In this document: one piece after another, positions 1 through 6,555 of the stretch | Layout of the letters: the number at the start of each line of letters is the position of its first letter | Position numbering within the stretch: the stretch's first letter is position 1 | Source: Actinomycetes bacterium | Lineage (GTDB): Bacteria > Actinomycetota > Actinomycetes > Actinomycetales > Dermatophilaceae | Direction: 5' to 3' | DNA: 12,380 bases | Assembly: GCA_023389095.1 (NCBI GenBank) | Contig: JAEWFB010000194.1 | Span: 1-12,380 of the forward strand | The notes under the pieces: model-generated | Told to the model about the DNA's origin: nothing | The model's input: only the letters and a program-made list of their open reading frames with translations | Database searches by the model: none | Made by a program: the position numbers and the translations under genes

Positions 1-108
1 GACTGGGCCGGACGCGGTCGGCGGGGTGGTGGCGGCGGTCGCGGTCCCGGAGGCGGCGAGGGCGGCAACGGCTTCGCCCGAGGCGGGCGCCCCGGTGGTG
101 GGGCCACC
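1..108 (+). other. Gly/Arg-rich low-complexity segment inside HelY
   Basis: The first 36 visible codons encode mainly Gly and Arg, including runs such as GRGRRGGGGRGPGGG and a further FARGGRPGGG. The segment sits just before motif IV, so it is an inter-domain linker between the two RecA-like domains. Arg/Gly-rich stretches often bind RNA without sequence preference. That fits an RNA helicase, but the function here is inferred. It may begin upstream of the window. Confidence 0.7.
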
Positions 109-2022
109 CGCGCCGAGGTCGTGACGCGCCTGGACCGCGAGGGGCTGCTGCCGGCGATCACGTTCATCTTCAGTCGCGCCGGCTGCGAGGCCGCGGTCGG
201 TCAGCTGCTGTCGAGCGGGATGCGCCTCATCCCGGAGGCCGACGGCGAGCGCAATCGCCGGGTCGTCGAGGAGCGGGTGGCCGGGCTGGCCGACGAGGAC
301 CTGTCGGTGCTCGGCTACTGGGACTTCGTCGACGGCATCTCGCGCGGCTTCGCGGCCCACCACGCCGGCATGCTGCCGACGTTCCGCGAGGTCGTCGAGG
401 AGCTGTTCACGCAGGGACGCATCCGCGCGGTGTTCGCCACCGAGACCCTCGCACTCGGCATCAACATGCCGGCCCGCACGGTCGTGCTCGAGCGACTCGT
501 GAAGTTCAACGGCGAGAGCCACGTCGACATCTCGCCGGCCGAGTACACCCAGCTGACCGGCCGGGCCGGGCGTCGCGGCATCGACATCGAGGGCCACGCG
601 GTCGTGCTCTGGGGACGGGGCCTCGACCCCGGCGCCGTCGCCGGTCTCGCCTCCACGCGCACCTACCCGCTGCGCTCGAGCTTCCGGCCGACGTACAACA
701 TGGCCGTCAACCTCGTGCGCCAGTTCGGCCGCGACACCGCCCGGGAGATCCTCGAGACCTCGTTCGCCCAGTTCCAGGCCGACCGCGCCGTCGTCGGGTT
801 CGTGCGCACCGTGCGTCGCAACGAGGAGGCCCTGGCCGGCTACGCCGAGTCGATGACGTGCCACCTCGGCGACTTCACGGAGTACGCCGCGATGCGCGAC
901 GAGATCCGCACCCTCGAGAAGGAGGGCGCCAAGCGCCGGTCCGCCTCGATGCGTGCGGCGGCCGCGATCTCCCTGGAGAACCTCAGGATCGGCGACATCG
1001 TCCGGGTTCCCGCGGGTCGGCACAGCGGCCTCGCCGTCGTCGTCATGCCCAACCGCGGCGGCAAGGGCGACCCGGCCTCGCCGACGGTCGTCACCGAGGA
1101 CCACCACCTGCGGCGGCTGACGCTGCACGACGTGCCGACGCCGGTCGAGCCGCTGGGCACGATGCGCGTGCCCAAGCAGTTCAACGCCCGCAACCCCAAG
1201 GCCCGCCGCGACCTCGCGGCGACGCTGCGGGCGACCGTTCCCCACGACCCGCCACGCCGTCGCGAGGCCGACCCCGCCCAGGACCCGACCGACGCCCGCA
1301 TCGACGAGCTGCGCCGGGCGCTGCGCAGCCACCCGTGCCACCGCTGCCCCGACCGCGAGGACCACGCCCGCTGGGCCGAGCGGTACTTCCGGCTCCAGCG
1401 CGAGACCCAGGGCCTGCAGCGCAAGATCGACGGGCGCACCAACTCGGTGGCCAAGACCTTCGACCGCATCTGCGACCTGCTGGGGGAGATGGGCTACCTC
1501 GCCGACGGCGGCACGCGCGTCACCGACGAGGGCGACCGCCTGCGTCAGCTCTACACCGAGAAGGACCTCCTCGCCGCCGAGTCGCTGCGCGCCGGCCTCT
1601 GGCGCCGGCTCGACCCGCCGTCGCTCGCCGCCGTCGTCTCGACGCTCGTGCACGAGCCGCGCCGCGAGGACGGCGGCCTCGCGGCCCGCTGGCCGAACGA
1701 CGAGGTGCGCGAGGCCTACGACCGGATGGTCGACCTGTGGTCCGACCTCGAGGACGCCGAGGGTGCCCTCGCGCTGCCGCGGACGGGCATGCCCGATGCC
1801 GGAATCGCGTGGTCGGTGCACCGGTGGGCGAGCGGGCAGCGGCTCGAGGACGTCCTGCGCGGCACCGACCTCGCGGCGGGCGACTTCGTGCGGCGCTGCA
1901 AGCAGGTCGTCGACCTGCTCGGCCAGCTGACCGACGCCGGCGACCCGGCCCTGCAGGAGACCGCGCGACGGGCGTCCGACGGCGTGCTCCGCGGCGTCGT
2001 GGCGGCCGACCGCATCGACTGA
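1..2022 (+). CDS. helY: HelY/Ski2-like DExH-box RNA helicase, C-terminal part (5' end off the left edge)
   Basis: The reading frame is open from base 1 and ends with TGA at 2020-2022, leaving 673 visible residues. Family members are roughly 900-950 residues, so the N-terminal RecA domain with Walker A and the DExH box lies outside the window. Visible parts, in order, are a Gly/Arg-rich stretch at residues 1-36, motif IV with PAITFIFSRAGC at 51-62, motif V with ATETLALGINMP at 146-157, and motif VI QLTGRAGRRG at 184-193. An HPCHRCPD segment follows at 444-451, and the C-terminal third resembles the DSHCT domain of Ski2/Mtr4 helicases. The family unwinds RNA with ATP in RNA processing or decay; the mycobacterial role is not well defined. 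The GTG at 121 is internal, because coding sequence in the same frame continues upstream of it. The next gene on this strand is csp, 190 bp downstream. The family call is confident; the cellular role is inferred. Confidence 0.93.
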   Translation, partial: DWAGRGRRGGGGGRGPGGGEGGNGFARGGRPGGGATRAEVVTRLDREGLLPAITFIFSRAGCEAAVGQLLSSGMRLIPEADGERNRRVVEERVAGLADEDLSVLGYWDFVDGISRGFAAHHAGMLPTFREVVEELFTQGRIRAVFATETLALGINMPARTVVLERLVKFNGESHVDISPAEYTQLTGRAGRRGIDIEGHAVVLWGRGLDPGAVAGLASTRTYPLRSSFRPTYNMAVNLVRQFGRDTAREILETSFAQFQADRAVVGFVRTVRRNEEALAGYAESMTCHLGDFTEYAAMRDEIRTLEKEGAKRRSASMRAAAAISLENLRIGDIVRVPAGRHSGLAVVVMPNRGGKGDPASPTVVTEDHHLRRLTLHDVPTPVEPLGTMRVPKQFNARNPKARRDLAATLRATVPHDPPRRREADPAQDPTDARIDELRRALRSHPCHRCPDREDHARWAERYFRLQRETQGLQRKIDGRTNSVAKTFDRICDLLGEMGYLADGGTRVTDEGDRLRQLYTEKDLLAAESLRAGLWRRLDPPSLAAVVSTLVHEPRREDGGLAARWPNDEVREAYDRMVDLWSDLEDAEGALALPRTGMPDAGIAWSVHRWASGQRLEDVLRGTDLAAGDFVRRCKQVVDLLGQLTDAGDPALQETARRASDGVLRGVVAADRID

Positions 2023-2050
2023 CGAGTCGCCCCCCGGGCACCACGTCGGC

Positions 2051-2056
2051 TAGGCT
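2051..2056 (+). promoter_or_regulatory. Candidate -10 element for csp
   Basis: TAGGCT fits the actinobacterial TANNNT pattern and lies in the gap after the helicase stop. If used, transcription would start near 2063 and give a csp leader of about 150 nt. No convincing -35 hexamer lies 16-18 bp upstream, so the assignment is weak. The same hexamer occurs in the leaderless-type promoter of the dehydratase at 5259-5264. Confidence 0.3.
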
Positions 2057-2164
2057 TCGCGCGTCCGTCGACGTTTTGTGGTGCTCGTGTTCTCAGCACG
2101 CTCGCAAGGTACGTGAGCGAGCGTTCGTCTCCTGGTTCTGGAGTCGCGCGTTTGTGGCGACACT

Positions 2165-2188
2165 GGGGCCACCCGACCGGGTGGTCCC
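2165..2188 (+). promoter_or_regulatory. Hairpin in the csp 5' leader
   Basis: GGGGCCACCC (2165-2174) pairs with GGGTGGTCCC (2179-2188) as a 10-bp stem with one G-U pair and a 4-nt GACC loop. It ends 12 nt before the Shine-Dalgarno. Cold-shock mRNAs often carry structured leaders that control translation or stability with temperature, so a regulatory role is plausible but unproven. A weaker 7-bp inverted repeat, CGCTCGC/GCGAGCG at 2099-2105 and 2117-2123, lies further upstream. Confidence 0.55.
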
Positions 2189-2200
2189 TCCAACAACCTG

Positions 2201-2206
2201 AAGGAG
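2201..2206 (+). promoter_or_regulatory. Shine-Dalgarno site of csp
   Basis: AAGGAG sits 6 nt before the ATG at 2213. It fixes the csp start. It is also the only strong ribosome-binding site I see in front of a gene here; most other starts lack one. Confidence 0.85.
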
Positions 2207-2212
2207 CCAGAC

Positions 2213-2413
2213 ATGGCGCAGGGAACGGTCAAGTGGTTCAACTCGGAGAAGGGCTTCGGCTTCATCGCCCCGACCGAGGGTCCCGACGTCTTCGTCCACT
2301 ACTCGGAGATCCAGGGCAACGGCTACCGCAGCCTCGAGGAGAACCAGGCCGTCGAGTTCGACGTCGAGCAGGGCCCCAAGGGCCCCCAGGCGATGCGCGT
2401 CCGCGCTCTCTGA
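2213..2413 (+). CDS. CspA-family cold-shock protein
   Basis: This encodes 66 residues, the usual length for a single cold-shock domain. The RNA-binding motifs are present: RNP1 KGFGFI at residues 13-18 and RNP2 VFVHY at 26-30, with the usual GTVKWFN opening at 4-10. Such proteins are cytoplasmic single-stranded nucleic-acid binders that melt RNA structure as RNA chaperones or transcription antiterminators. The start is fixed by AAGGAG 6 nt upstream. The gene stands alone, with a structured leader in front and a strong hairpin terminator behind, so it is probably monocistronic. RNP2 has Tyr where many homologues have Phe, a conservative change. Whether it is cold-induced or constitutive, as some actinobacterial paralogues are, cannot be told from sequence. 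Confidence 0.96.
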   Translation: MAQGTVKWFNSEKGFGFIAPTEGPDVFVHYSEIQGNGYRSLEENQAVEFDVEQGPKGPQAMRVRAL

Positions 2414-2458
2414 GCACGCTGACACACGCGTGATGCACGCGGCCCGCTGAGGCCGCCA

Positions 2459-2493
2459 CGAGGAGGTCGGTCCCCACGGGACCGACCTCCTCG
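2459..2493. terminator. Perfect 16-bp hairpin, probable bidirectional terminator
   Basis: CGAGGAGGTCGGTCCC (2459-2474) and its exact reverse complement (2478-2493) flank a CAC loop. It lies between the csp stop at 2413 and the converging small gene that ends at 2524. There is no T-run on either side, but many actinobacterial terminators lack one. Its position and perfect symmetry suggest it serves both strands. Confidence 0.8.
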
Positions 2494-2523
2494 GCATTCG
2501 TGGTGGTGTCGTGTCCGGGTGGG

Positions 2524-2745
2524 TCAGAGACGGGTGAGCCGCGCGTAGGGACTCTGCACGCGCACGTTCTCGGAGGCGAACTTGACGGTCACCGTGTGCG
2601 CCGTCGTGGCGATGACGACGCCGAGACCGTGGCGGACGTGCGAGACGCGGTCGCCCACGGCGTAGCCCTCCACCTCCGGAAGGGGGTCGCGCTGGAACGG
2701 GCTGTTGGCAAGGTGGCGTCGGGGCTGTCGGTGATCAGGCACCAT
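2524..2745 (-). CDS. Small Tudor/KOW-like barrel protein, function unknown
   Basis: This encodes 73 residues. The first half is polar with no clear domain. From about residue 28 it reads YAVGDRVSHVRHGLGVV, then a VTVKF strand and a closing YARLTRL. The GDRV-H--xGLGVV pattern, a central beta strand and a terminal YA-L-L resemble the Tudor-like C-terminal domain of UvrD/PcrA helicases and the start of CarD-type RNA-polymerase-binding domains. Here it stands alone. The match is by eye and I cannot name a family. The ATG lies 24 bp after the exonuclease stop on the same strand, so co-transcription is likely. There is no Shine-Dalgarno. A CATACT hexamer just before the start could give a separate, nearly leaderless transcript. 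A role in nucleic-acid or polymerase binding is an inference. Confidence 0.7.
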   Translation of the reverse strand: MVPDHRQPRRHLANSPFQRDPLPEVEGYAVGDRVSHVRHGLGVVIATTAHTVTVKFASENVRVQSPYARLTRL

Positions 2746-2769
2746 CCAGTATGGGCCGACCGAGGCGGT

Positions 2770-3705
2770 TCAGTCGATCCCGAGGGCGTTGACGACGCGG
2801 TCGAACGATGACGTCAGGCCGTGTTCGACCGCCAGGCGCGACATGAGCGCCGGGTCGGCGACGGCCGTCGGCAGGGCGAGGTCGACCTCGTCCACGGGCG
2901 CGTCGCGCACGACCTCGACGACCCGCGGCGCGGCGTCGAGGTAGTCCGACGCGGCCTCGAGCCGGGCGCGCTGGGCGCCCTTGAGGGCGGGGTCCCCGCC
3001 GTCGATCGCAGCGCGCAGGGCCGCCAGGGTGCCGTACGTCGTGATGAGCTTGGCGGCGGTCTTCTCGCCGACGCCCGCCACCCCGGGCAGCCCGTCGCTC
3101 GTGTCGCCGCGCAGGGCCGCCATGTCGGCGTAGGCGCGCCCGCTCGGGACCCCGTACTTCTCGGCGATGAAGGCCTCGTCGACGAAGTCGGGGGAGCGGA
3201 CGCCACCGCGCGCGGTGTAGACCACCCGTACGGCGTTCGCGTCGTCGACGAGCTGGAAGAGGTCGCGGTCGCCGGTGACGATGTCGATCGGCATGCGCCC
3301 CGACCACAGGGTGGCCAGGGTGCCGATGACGTCGTCGGCCTCGTGCCCGTCGACGCCGATGCGGGCCAGCCCGAGGGCGCGCAGGGCATCGACGATGATC
3401 GGCACCTGCGCCGTCAGCGCCTCGGGTGCCTCCTCGCCGTTGAGCTGGTTCTCGCCACGGCTCGCGACACGGTGCGCCTTGTAGGACGGGATCGCCTCGA
3501 CGCGGAAGGCGGGGCGCCAGTCGTTGTCCCAGCAGGCCGCCAGGTGGGTCGGTCGGGCCCGCTCGACGAGCGAGGCGATCATGTCGAGCAGTCCCCTGAC
3601 GGCGTTGGTCGGCACGCCGCTCGGGCCGATCACCTCGGGCACGCCGAAGAAGGCGCGGAAGTAGAGGGAGGCGGAGTCGAGGAGCATGAGCCGGGGGGAC
3701 GCCAT
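2770..3705 (-). CDS. Stand-alone 5'-3' exonuclease (Pol I N-terminal/FEN type)
   Basis: This encodes 311 residues, the size of the exonuclease domain of DNA polymerase I without the polymerase. The metal-binding acidic positions look intact: LLDS near residue 10, then WDND, GHEADDVIG, VTGDRDLFQL, and LRGDTSDGLPG. The last leads into a helix-hairpin-helix with VGEKTAAKL. The enzyme would remove 5' flaps and RNA primers in replication and repair. I chose the ATG at 3705 because a -10-like TAGTCT ends 7 nt upstream, giving a leaderless mRNA. The frame stays open to 4074, but that extension is only antisense to lrp. A second in-frame ATG lies at 3687. It faces helY tail to tail, as M. tuberculosis Rv2090 and Rv2092c do, and probably continues into the small Tudor-like gene. 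Confidence 0.93.
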   Translation of the reverse strand: MASPRLMLLDSASLYFRAFFGVPEVIGPSGVPTNAVRGLLDMIASLVERARPTHLAACWDNDWRPAFRVEAIPSYKAHRVASRGENQLNGEEAPEALTAQVPIIVDALRALGLARIGVDGHEADDVIGTLATLWSGRMPIDIVTGDRDLFQLVDDANAVRVVYTARGGVRSPDFVDEAFIAEKYGVPSGRAYADMAALRGDTSDGLPGVAGVGEKTAAKLITTYGTLAALRAAIDGGDPALKGAQRARLEAASDYLDAAPRVVEVVRDAPVDEVDLALPTAVADPALMSRLAVEHGLTSSFDRVVNALGID

Positions 3706-3712
3706 GGGCCAG

Positions 3713-3718
3713 AGACTA
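3713..3718 (-). promoter_or_regulatory. -10-like element, leaderless start of the exonuclease
   Basis: On the minus strand TAGTCT is followed by 7 nt and then the ATG at 3705, and there is no Shine-Dalgarno. This spacing puts the transcript start at the A of the ATG. No clear -35 hexamer is visible. It lies back to back with the lrp promoter in an 87-bp divergent gap. Confidence 0.6.
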
Positions 3719-3780
3719 GCGGGGCGCGGCGCGCCCGTACCGCCATGAGGGACACCCCCTCGGGCACCCCGGCCCTGGTC

Positions 3781-3786
3781 TACCCT
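3781..3786 (+). promoter_or_regulatory. -10-like element, leaderless start of lrp
   Basis: TACCCT is followed by 6 nt and the ATG at 3793, with no Shine-Dalgarno, which predicts a leaderless mRNA. No -35 consensus is visible. Lrp-family proteins often bind their own divergent promoter region, so the gap at 3706-3792 is a likely operator area, though I see no clear palindrome. Confidence 0.55.
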
Positions 3787-3792
3787 TCGGCC

Positions 3793-4251
3793 ATGGAGGA
3801 ACTCGACCGTCGCCTCGTCGGCCTGCTGCTCGCCGACGGCCGCATGAGCTACACCGACCTCGGCAAGGCGACGGGCCTGTCGACGTCCGCGGTGCACCAG
3901 CGCGTCCGGCGGCTCGAGGAGCGCGGTGTCATCACCGGCTACACGGCGACCGTGTCCGCCGAGGCCCTCGGCCTCTCGCTGACCGCCCTCATCTCCGTCA
4001 CACCGTTCGACCCCAGCGCGCCGGACGACGTGCCCGACCGCCTGGCCCACATCGCCGAGATCGAGGACTGCCACTCGGTGGCCGGCGTCGAGAGCTACAT
4101 CCTCAAGGTGCGCGTCGGCACGCCGAGCAACCTCGAGGACCTCCTGGCGCGCATCCGGTCGGCTGCGAACGTCTCGACGCGCACGACCGTCGTGCTGTCG
4201 ACGCCGTGGGAGGCCCGCAGCGCCTCCGCGCTGCCCCGCGAGCGGGAGTAG
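3793..4251 (+). CDS. Lrp/AsnC-family transcriptional regulator
   Basis: This encodes 152 residues, the normal family length. The N-terminal winged HTH spans about residues 3-55: a LDRRLVGLLLADGR start, a LSTSAVHQRVRRLEERG recognition region, then VITGYTA. The remainder is the RAM ligand-binding and oligomerisation domain, with VAGVESYILKVRV near residues 97-109 and a TTVVLSTPWE strand near the end. These proteins form octamers or dimers of dimers and usually sense amino acids. ATG 3793 is preferred because it gives the standard family N-terminus and sits 6 nt after a -10-like box. An in-frame ATG at 3745 would add 16 residues and overlap that box. The gene diverges from the exonuclease and converges on the dehydratase. 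A link to amino-acid breakdown by that dehydratase is possible but unproven. Confidence 0.93.
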   Translation: MEELDRRLVGLLLADGRMSYTDLGKATGLSTSAVHQRVRRLEERGVITGYTATVSAEALGLSLTALISVTPFDPSAPDDVPDRLAHIAEIEDCHSVAGVESYILKVRVGTPSNLEDLLARIRSAANVSTRTTVVLSTPWEARSASALPRERE

Positions 4252-4294
4252 CGCCCGGGCGTCCTTGCGCGGCAGGGTGGCCCGGCGCCATGCG

Positions 4295-5251
4295 TCAGAG
4301 CGTCGACGGGTCGGTGTTGGCCCCGCAGAGCACCACGACGACGGTCTCGCCCGCCTGCGGGATGACGGCTCCGGAGGTCAGGGCGGCCAGGGCCGTGGCC
4401 GCGCCGTGCTCGACGACGACACGCCAGCGGTCCCACAGCAGGGTGCGGGCGGCGACCACCTCGTCCTCGGCGACGACGACGCTCCGGACCGGCAGCCGGG
4501 AGGTCACCTCGAACGCGATGTCGCCGAGCCGCCGGGCGCCGAGCGAGTCGGCCGCCACCCCGGACACCGGCACGTCGACGGGGGTCCCGGCAGCGAGGGC
4601 ACGGTGCAGCGTCTGGGCCCCTGCGGGCTCGGCGCCGACGACGCGTGCGCGTCCGTCGAGCCCGGCGGTGACGCCGGCGAGGAGGCCACCCCCGCCCACC
4701 GCGACGACGACGGTGTCGACGTCGCTCGTCTGGGTGAGCAGCTCCGGGGCGAGCGTGCCTGCGCCGGCGACGATCTCGGGCTGGTCGTAGGCGTGGCAGT
4801 ACAGGGCGCCGGTCCGTGCGACCTCCGCCTGGGCCGCCTCGTAGGCGTGCGCGTACTCGGTGCCGGACCGCAGCACCCGGGCCCCGTAGGCCTCGAGACG
4901 GGCCACCTTGACGGCCGGCGCGGTCTCGGGCACGACGACCGTCGCGGGCACCCCGAGGTGCGCGGCGGCGTACGCGTTGGCCATGCCGGCGTTGCCGCCG
5001 GACGCGACGACGACCCCGACCTCCGGGTCGAGCAGCCCGCGCTCACGCGCGGCGAGGATCCGGTTGAAGGCGCCGCGGGCCTTGAACGACCCGGTGTGCT
5101 GGAGCAGCTCGAGCTTGAGGAGCACCCGGGCACCGCGAGCGCCGCCGGCGAGCACGTCGTCGAGGTCGTGGCCGACGTCGATGACCGGGGTGGTCCGGAC
5201 GTGGTCACGGATACGGGTGAGGGCCTCGTCGACGTCGCGGCGCTGGAGCAC
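4295..5251 (-). CDS. PLP-dependent threonine/serine dehydratase (fold-type II)
   Basis: This encodes 318 residues, matching the short dehydratases that lack the C-terminal ACT regulatory domain of biosynthetic IlvA. The PLP lysine is K57 in GSFKARG, the substrate/cofactor loop is SGGNAG at 84-89, and the phosphate-binding glycine loop is GGGGLLAG at 187-194. The end carries LCGANTD at 308-314, the usual closing strand of the family. The likely reaction is deamination of L-serine or L-threonine to pyruvate or 2-oxobutyrate. Relatives include racemases and hydroxy-amino-acid dehydratases, so the exact substrate is open. GTG 5251 is chosen because a -10-like TAGGCT ends 7 nt upstream and the family N-terminus fits. 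The gene lies 38 bp after the MFS stop on the same strand, so read-through from that operon is also possible. Confidence 0.92.
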   Translation of the reverse strand: MLQRRDVDEALTRIRDHVRTTPVIDVGHDLDDVLAGGARGARVLLKLELLQHTGSFKARGAFNRILAARERGLLDPEVGVVVASGGNAGMANAYAAAHLGVPATVVVPETAPAVKVARLEAYGARVLRSGTEYAHAYEAAQAEVARTGALYCHAYDQPEIVAGAGTLAPELLTQTSDVDTVVVAVGGGGLLAGVTAGLDGRARVVGAEPAGAQTLHRALAAGTPVDVPVSGVAADSLGARRLGDIAFEVTSRLPVRSVVVAEDEVVAARTLLWDRWRVVVEHGAATALAALTSGAVIPQAGETVVVVLCGANTDPSTL

Positions 5252-5258
5252 GCGCCCG

Positions 5259-5264
5259 AGCCTA
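5259..5264 (-). promoter_or_regulatory. -10-like element, leaderless start of the dehydratase
   Basis: On the minus strand TAGGCT is followed by 7 nt and then GTG at 5251, with no Shine-Dalgarno. This predicts a leaderless GTG-initiated mRNA with its own promoter, separate from the upstream MFS operon. No -35 consensus is visible. A small CCCC-GGC-GGGG hairpin (5271-5281) sits just upstream. Confidence 0.55.
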
Positions 5265-5289
5265 CGTCCACCCCGGCGGGGTCGACGCG

Positions 5290-6555
5290 TCAGAGCCGGT
5301 CGACGGGCTCCTCGGCCGGCGCGTCCGCGGGGACCGGGGCGCGCGAGGCCGCGAGGTGGGTCTGCCGGTGCCAGGCCCAGAGGGCCAGCGCGAGCGCGGT
5401 GAGCACGGCGGCCACGACCGCGAGCGTCGTCAGCGAGCCGCTGACGAGCGGCGACAGGGCTCCCGCGACGAGGGCGTTGGCGCACGTGCTGAGGAAGGGC
5501 TGGAACGAGGACACCGTGCCGCGTTCGCGTGGCCGCAGGTCGAGCATGGCGATCGTGAGGATGGGGAACACCAGCGAGACCCCGAGCGAGATCGCCCCGA
5601 CGGGCAGCACGGTCCACAGGGTCGCGGGGGTGCCGGCGAACGCCTGGTAGAGCACGGCGAAGGCGCTGCCCGCGAGTGACACGAGGAACCCGGACAGCAC
5701 GAAGACACCTTGCCGCACGCGGCCCGCGAGCCGCCCGGTGAGCAGCGAGCCGAGCACCATCGCGACGACGAGCGGCACGAAGAGCACGCCGAAGTCGCGG
5801 GGCCCGAGGCCGAGGTGCTCGACGACGATCGCCGGCGCCGACGACACGTAGAGGAACAGCGCCGCGAAGTTGAGCGCCACCGCGGCGCCGAGCCGCAGCA
5901 CCGCCGCGTCGCCGGCCACCGACGCGATCGAGGCCACGAGCGGGCGCGGCCGGAAGGGGATGCGCTGGGAGGCCGGGTGCGTCTCCGGCAGAGCCACCAG
6001 CGTCGCGACGACGAGGACGGCGCCGTAGGCCGTCAGCACCCAGAAGATCGTGCGCCACTGGCCCCAGCCGAGGATCCAGCCGCCGACGATCGGGGCCAGC
6101 GCCGGCGCGACGGCGAAGATCACCGAGATGTGCGACATGAACCGCTGCGCCGCCGACCCGTCGAACAGGTCGCGCACGACGGTGCGCCCGACGATCATCC
6201 CGGCTCCCGCGACGAGCCCCTGAACGGCGCGCGCCCCGAGGAGCAGGGGCATGCTCGGCGCGAGGGCGCACAGGGCGCTCGTCACCGCGTAGAGAGCGCA
6301 GCCCACGAGGATCACGGGCTTGCGGCCGAGCGCGTCCGACAGCGAGCCGTGGAAGAGGCTGGCGACGGCGAACGTCGCGAGGTAGACGCTCAGCGTCTGC
6401 TGCATCGCCACCGCGTCGACGCCGAGCTCGCGGGTCATGACGTCGAAGGCGGGGAAGATCGTGTCGATGGAGAAGGGCCCGACCATGGTCAGGGCCGCGA
6501 GGATGACGACGAGGCGCAGGCGACCGAGCCGCGTGCTGCCGGGGACCGTCCTCAT
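5290..6555 (-). CDS. MFS drug-efflux transporter, Bcr/CflA type (DHA1, 12 TM)
   Basis: This encodes 421 residues with about twelve hydrophobic segments and a polar C-terminal tail. Family signs are GPFSIDTIFPAF in TM1 (residues 26-37), loop motif A GSLSDALGRKP at 70-80, RAVQGLVAGAGMIVGR in TM4 at 109-124, and motif C PALAPIVGG in TM5 at 151-159. These features fit a proton-coupled exporter of small molecules at the inner membrane, and the TM1 and TM4 patterns point to Bcr/CflA. The ATG overlaps the stop of the upstream gene as ATGA (6552-6555), so it is translationally coupled and is the third gene of the tetR operon. Substrate is unknown; bicyclomycin, chloramphenicol and sulfonamide resistance are only family precedents. 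Confidence 0.92.
   Translation of the reverse strand: MRTVPGSTRLGRLRLVVILAALTMVGPFSIDTIFPAFDVMTRELGVDAVAMQQTLSVYLATFAVASLFHGSLSDALGRKPVILVGCALYAVTSALCALAPSMPLLLGARAVQGLVAGAGMIVGRTVVRDLFDGSAAQRFMSHISVIFAVAPALAPIVGGWILGWGQWRTIFWVLTAYGAVLVVATLVALPETHPASQRIPFRPRPLVASIASVAGDAAVLRLGAAVALNFAALFLYVSSAPAIVVEHLGLGPRDFGVLFVPLVVAMVLGSLLTGRLAGRVRQGVFVLSGFLVSLAGSAFAVLYQAFAGTPATLWTVLPVGAISLGVSLVFPILTIAMLDLRPRERGTVSSFQPFLSTCANALVAGALSPLVSGSLTTLAVVAAVLTALALALWAWHRQTHLAASRAPVPADAPAEEPVDRL

Noticed and set aside
858..2201. 447-codon plus-strand frame overlapping the helicase
   Set aside because: Pro/Arg-rich out-of-frame shadow of helY with no domain. The in-frame helicase motifs and DSHCT-like region explain this DNA.
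3745..3792. In-frame ATG at 3745 as the lrp start
   Set aside because: It would add 16 residues not typical of Lrp/AsnC proteins, has no Shine-Dalgarno, and spans the likely -10 box for the ATG at 3793.
2821..3792. Plus-strand open frame continuous with lrp back to 2821
   Set aside because: It is antisense to the exonuclease, whose catalytic motifs are all on the minus strand. The translation upstream of lrp looks like shadow sequence.
3706..4074. N-terminal extension of the exonuclease to 4074
   Set aside because: It would lie wholly antisense to lrp and across its promoter, shows no family similarity, and the ATG at 3705 has a -10-like box at leaderless spacing and a standard N-terminus.
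4252..4294. Possible terminator between lrp and the dehydratase (CGCCCGGGCG and nearby GC palindromes)
   Set aside because: Only short self-complementary GC stretches are present, as expected by chance at this base composition; no stem of convincing length.
5271..5281. CCCC-GGC-GGGG hairpin between the MFS gene and the dehydratase as a terminator
   Set aside because: The stem is only 4-5 bp and has no T-run. It may be chance, so it is mentioned only with the promoter.
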